52,347 bases of DNA from Sphingomonas beigongshangi (lineage in GTDB: Bacteria > Pseudomonadota > Alphaproteobacteria > Sphingomonadales > Sphingomonadaceae). Numbering within the stretch: the first letter of the stretch is position 1; every line of letters begins with the position of its first letter. Of this stretch, positions 51,801 to 52,347 are shown in pieces. Where the stretch lies: the NCBI RefSeq assembly GCF_016820445.1, contig NZ_JADHDT010000012.1, positions 1 through 52,347 of the forward strand, read 5' to 3'. Position numbers and translations under genes: made by a program. The notes under the pieces are model-generated. The model saw only the letters and a list, made by a program, of their open reading frames with translations. It was not told where the DNA came from and did no database searches.

Positions 51801-51980
51801 TTTCCCGAGGGCGAGCGTACCGCCTCTCTAGGACGCCATCTGAGGCGGCTGGTCAACTCGGGGCTGAACCCCAACGAATTCGCGCAGCTCGCCCGCGTCA
51901 TCGAATTGCTCGAAACGGCCCGGCCGGAGTGGGTCGATGAACTGGAGGCGATCAGGTCGGGAGCGCTGCTCGGCGAATAG
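45885..51980 (+). CDS. 2031-residue TPR and tandem PIN-like protein, predicted conflict-system nuclease
   Basis: The largest gene here. It starts with TTG (GAGG and GAGGG upstream) and has no signal peptide or membrane span. Residues about 200-860 are Ala/Glu/Arg-rich TPR-like helical hairpins (RIAAMRLAAQLLARAERPEE, WLAEAGRWDEAEAMLDAADG). Residues about 900-1000 form a PIN-like half (RIGLDPAAILALQLCGLLQQ, HRVQPARVEQAVRVKALVDA). A second half runs over about 1073-1255 (PLLLDGVVVNSFEDCGMLDA, VLVSGDRMVNGHGHFTD, PLDMIDHLQRIGAIDAA), with Asp1084 and Asp1192 as likely metal ligands. RAIRDSIHLPILRGAVNLPA follows. Residues about 1330-2031 are helical and unrecognised. This resembles the TPR-GreAB-C-PIN proteins predicted as conflict systems; I see no GreA/B-C domain. 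A role as an RNase effector of phage defence is inferred, not shown. Confidence 0.75.
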   Translation: MSIDPWSAFKGLKGFAVPAFKAAREQWHVRGASAGGAPDPATVDRELESALDLLTGDAPTLASHVVQLAKNILADPPIALGDQPVREWLRDPDVRACLKRAAFALVVGTDDDGRDRREAAAAYVAATGDGEWYGEAMFDQAVAFLAFSVDAKLPAHARLGIQVTNARADRIEQQVRDVGVRLDGQPEILRNLIRTEGAALARVPIDVIGDHLQREVELETASRSIDDPARLGRVVALAARARDGDLASAPRDARIAAMRLAAQLLARAERPEEADELIAAAEAIGATDLATDRARVALARKDWTGAIALVSRRNDRTSLGLMLEAIAGRDGRERALDVQPGHAPAASLNGFMLPMVATWLAEAGRWDEAEAMLDAADGDHVAENPVLLYHRARLRITMMVPEGRREGMLENAGQFPRATHLRDDPEGERLRTSALADLDALKAIGPRLRAPEFMNTVEATRFYLALGSANAGIREAARADLLLRLDDPATVLDVAWIAIEHGLPFDDRHLRAELERAAALGGWTDAHFMTALQLAIRGDDGDEILNLIDAHRERAARLLPAEIAHGLEVEVLARKGRTAEARERLAAAGEKLEPDSISRLELVIAEQEGANQVALRLAAYEASQSETELHFLVQALAEADDERTADYAIRLWRERRRTDDAVRACRALFNAGRDAELDAFLDELGDVVESRASLREHVAWRLYRGGRLDEARTATEALRADDPDRPSLRQLAINIEIEGGDWHRLAPLVVQDLERREHRDPRQLLQAAGIAHAAGNPLADDLARAAVEREPDNPSILVQAYTLAVRRGTDWGTEAGEWLRRAIAASGEDGPLQKGSVREVIRMRDEVQARAAELDRMILSGALPITLAARPLGTTMSELILARLAENVALPPRARLCLPLVAGNRSPLDLANAARIGLDPAAILALQLCGLLQQTLDHVPGIVIPAGTLPLLLHDLEQAHRVQPARVEQAVRVKALVDAGSLRVIDDAGQEDDIVHLHRHAEALDGRLVHTFPLFEPGSLGERERDPAPFADRLASPDAVVEALARQGEIAAEEAGQALGRVSGLGGRWPNEPDIDLDRPLLLDGVVVNSFEDCGMLDALVAAGVELHVDAHAIRIAEAEIAGQRRSTELERAIEAVRRAISSALASGKVTLGPFDRSRLRESDGSERGLEMTPLVSLLQEGSPVDVLVSGDRMVNGHGHFTDAAGMNRPVATPLDMIDHLQRIGAIDAARRASAYRKLREAGVALVPIEADEVFEAAATGDWTRGAPRPLRAIRDSIHLPILRGAVNLPADRLWLENSVVAIARAIRACWTRLPEVSAARVAADWLFAMIPVVAGLAAKDDLDDARVWSVATTATMHALLATPMNVPAERLDAYHEWWAEAVESRLEGRDRAALDTTVERVRLFLLMQEGLEQDVDGAKINMTAVEVRRMVAGYMPPSLLDRVTERADARRALGYERDEVVISGHDVAIEDLVAFLGEAFRGNSTELLDSDGRPLATDPARRGDGRVIATIEGKSVGFGEAGLFADDADTRLITFDRLTANRTLSPVRSARWRALLGSEKPTPEAFTTLFKELNTTSQAFVEGVAAKSELAFGDLMATSPTYLGNLLDPELGDGTLPGALAALAEATAASRHVASAIGASATLAVSPDLPLEVMTDGLSDADVAILGVALSGEADPFSKLAGFTVLAGRARDVTCREAATVALDRLLGEEGAIDTSVELLAITATIALTSLDQGVLAGSPSEFRRALALAHAGHACRALSRFAVDRAGLLSAVRRWALSTWAIGGAMDRWEAPVWAREWLVPEAIAANLVARVAMVIDAVPSEERPDRWHEITTARSEILESRGMGLGLRLPGPLDEFGKARPIEEEDGHAAVTSLAEAPPDEADSLLFGFSWGYVPPADTSVLEERALAHVDRAAGEGRATTPIIAMQVAARWRISTLAEGVACRIVDRRTEYRLAVPAVVQLLVTAGAAFPEGERTASLGRHLRRLVNSGLNPNEFAQLARVIELLETARPEWVDELEAIRSGALLGE

Positions 51981-52063
51981 CTTTGCCGAGCACCGCTCCG
52001 TCTCGCTTCGTCGCTCCTGACCGACGGCTGGTTTCTTCAACAACTAGGGGCGCGAAACCGAGC

Positions 52064-52270
52064 TCAATCGTCCGTCGACGCGGCAGTGGAAGCGACCGTC
52101 GAACCCTTGTCGTCGAAGTCGTCGTCGCCGACTTCGGCTGACAGAAGGCCGGCTTGCTGCAGTTCCTGGACGCGCTCCATACGCGAGGCCTCCAGCTCTT
52201 CCTCCGTCTGCTGGAAGGACGTATGAAGGTGATGCACGACATCGAGCTTGAGCCAGGGTGCGATGGCTAT
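52064..52270 (-). pseudogene. 3' end of an unknown gene, cut by an IS3-like element
   Basis: On the minus strand a frame open from the IS boundary to TGA at 52066-52064 gives 68 codons with strong coding bias (third positions mostly G or C). It encodes APWLKLDVVHHLHTSFQQTE, then ELEASRMERVQELQQAGLLS and an acidic, Ser/Thr-rich tail. I do not recognise the protein. It has no start codon before the IS end, so it looks like the C terminus of a gene interrupted at 52271. It converges on the giant gene, 84 bases from its stop. Confidence 0.6.
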
Positions 52271-52347
52271 TGAACCGCGCCGGGTTTGTCGGAGGCTCTA
52301 ACTCCTGAGAGGAAGGGGCTATGACGAGCAAGACGACGAACAAGTTC
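52271..52347 (+). mobile_element. left end of an IS3-family insertion sequence with start of orfA
   Basis: From 52271 the sequence TGAACCGCGCCGGGTTTGTC continues with GGAGGCT, an inverted-repeat-like end starting with TG as in IS3-family elements. An AGGAAGGGG ribosome site then precedes ATG at 52321, which opens a frame reading MTSKTTNKF up to the window edge. This matches the start of the IS3-family OrfA (helix-turn-helix) protein. The right end, target duplication and full transposase are outside the window. Confidence 0.7.

Noticed and set aside
45885..51980. Possibility that the giant gene is two or more fused genes or a misread frame
   Set aside because: The frame is uninterrupted, keeps coding-type composition throughout and the PIN halves and the segment after them follow each other as in known large family members.

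Overview
The window is high-GC DNA from an alphaproteobacterium, most likely a sphingomonad (Sphingomonas or a close relative). The lineage call rests on a MipZ division ATPase, a cyoABCD quinol oxidase, a DUF892 protein, HWE-type histidine kinases and general codon use; no marker gene proves it. Most of the window is chromosomal with closely packed small operons. Several decayed genes lie between them.

Layout. 1-1079: the 3' part of an initiator tRNA and its terminator, then almost 1 kb with no convincing gene. 1080-5278: a pirin / alpha-beta hydrolase / FMN reductase operon divergent from a LysR regulator, then an MmyB-type regulator divergent from an SDR protein. 6401-9859: an SsuD-type flavin monooxygenase broken by one in-frame amber codon, a RimK-like ATP-grasp protein with a membrane tail, and a coupled TauE/SafE exporter. 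10056-14853: a 3-oxoadipyl-CoA thiolase, a small membrane protein, a large SPFH protein and a GST. 15005-17183: three decayed genes around an intact DUF892 protein. 17234-22345: a PaoABC-type molybdenum aldehyde oxidoreductase and a ferredoxin-reductase-like flavoprotein. 22478-28431: a YghU-type GST, then an outer-membrane barrel and two tandem ferritin-like proteins divergent from an ECF sigma / anti-sigma / fasciclin operon. 28784-32650: cyoABCD. 32677-35662: a three-gene two-component operon. 35942-43903: exonuclease, PH-domain protein, phosphomannomutase, J-domain protein and MipZ on one strand, then panC, a Sel1-like protein and topA. 44034-45619: two divergent genes for different potassium-channel families.

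The last 6.5 kb differs from the rest. After a 265-base AT-richer gap comes a 2031-residue protein. It has an N-terminal TPR-like helical region, two PIN-like halves in tandem and a C-terminal part of about 700 residues that I do not recognise. It resembles the very large TPR/PIN (TPR-GreAB-C-PIN) conflict-system proteins predicted by comparative genomics, but I see no GreA/B-C domain. It is followed by the 3' end of a convergent gene that stops at the left end of an IS3-like element running out of the window. A giant orphan nuclease-type gene, a truncated neighbour and an insertion sequence together make this the best candidate for a little-described defence-type locus.
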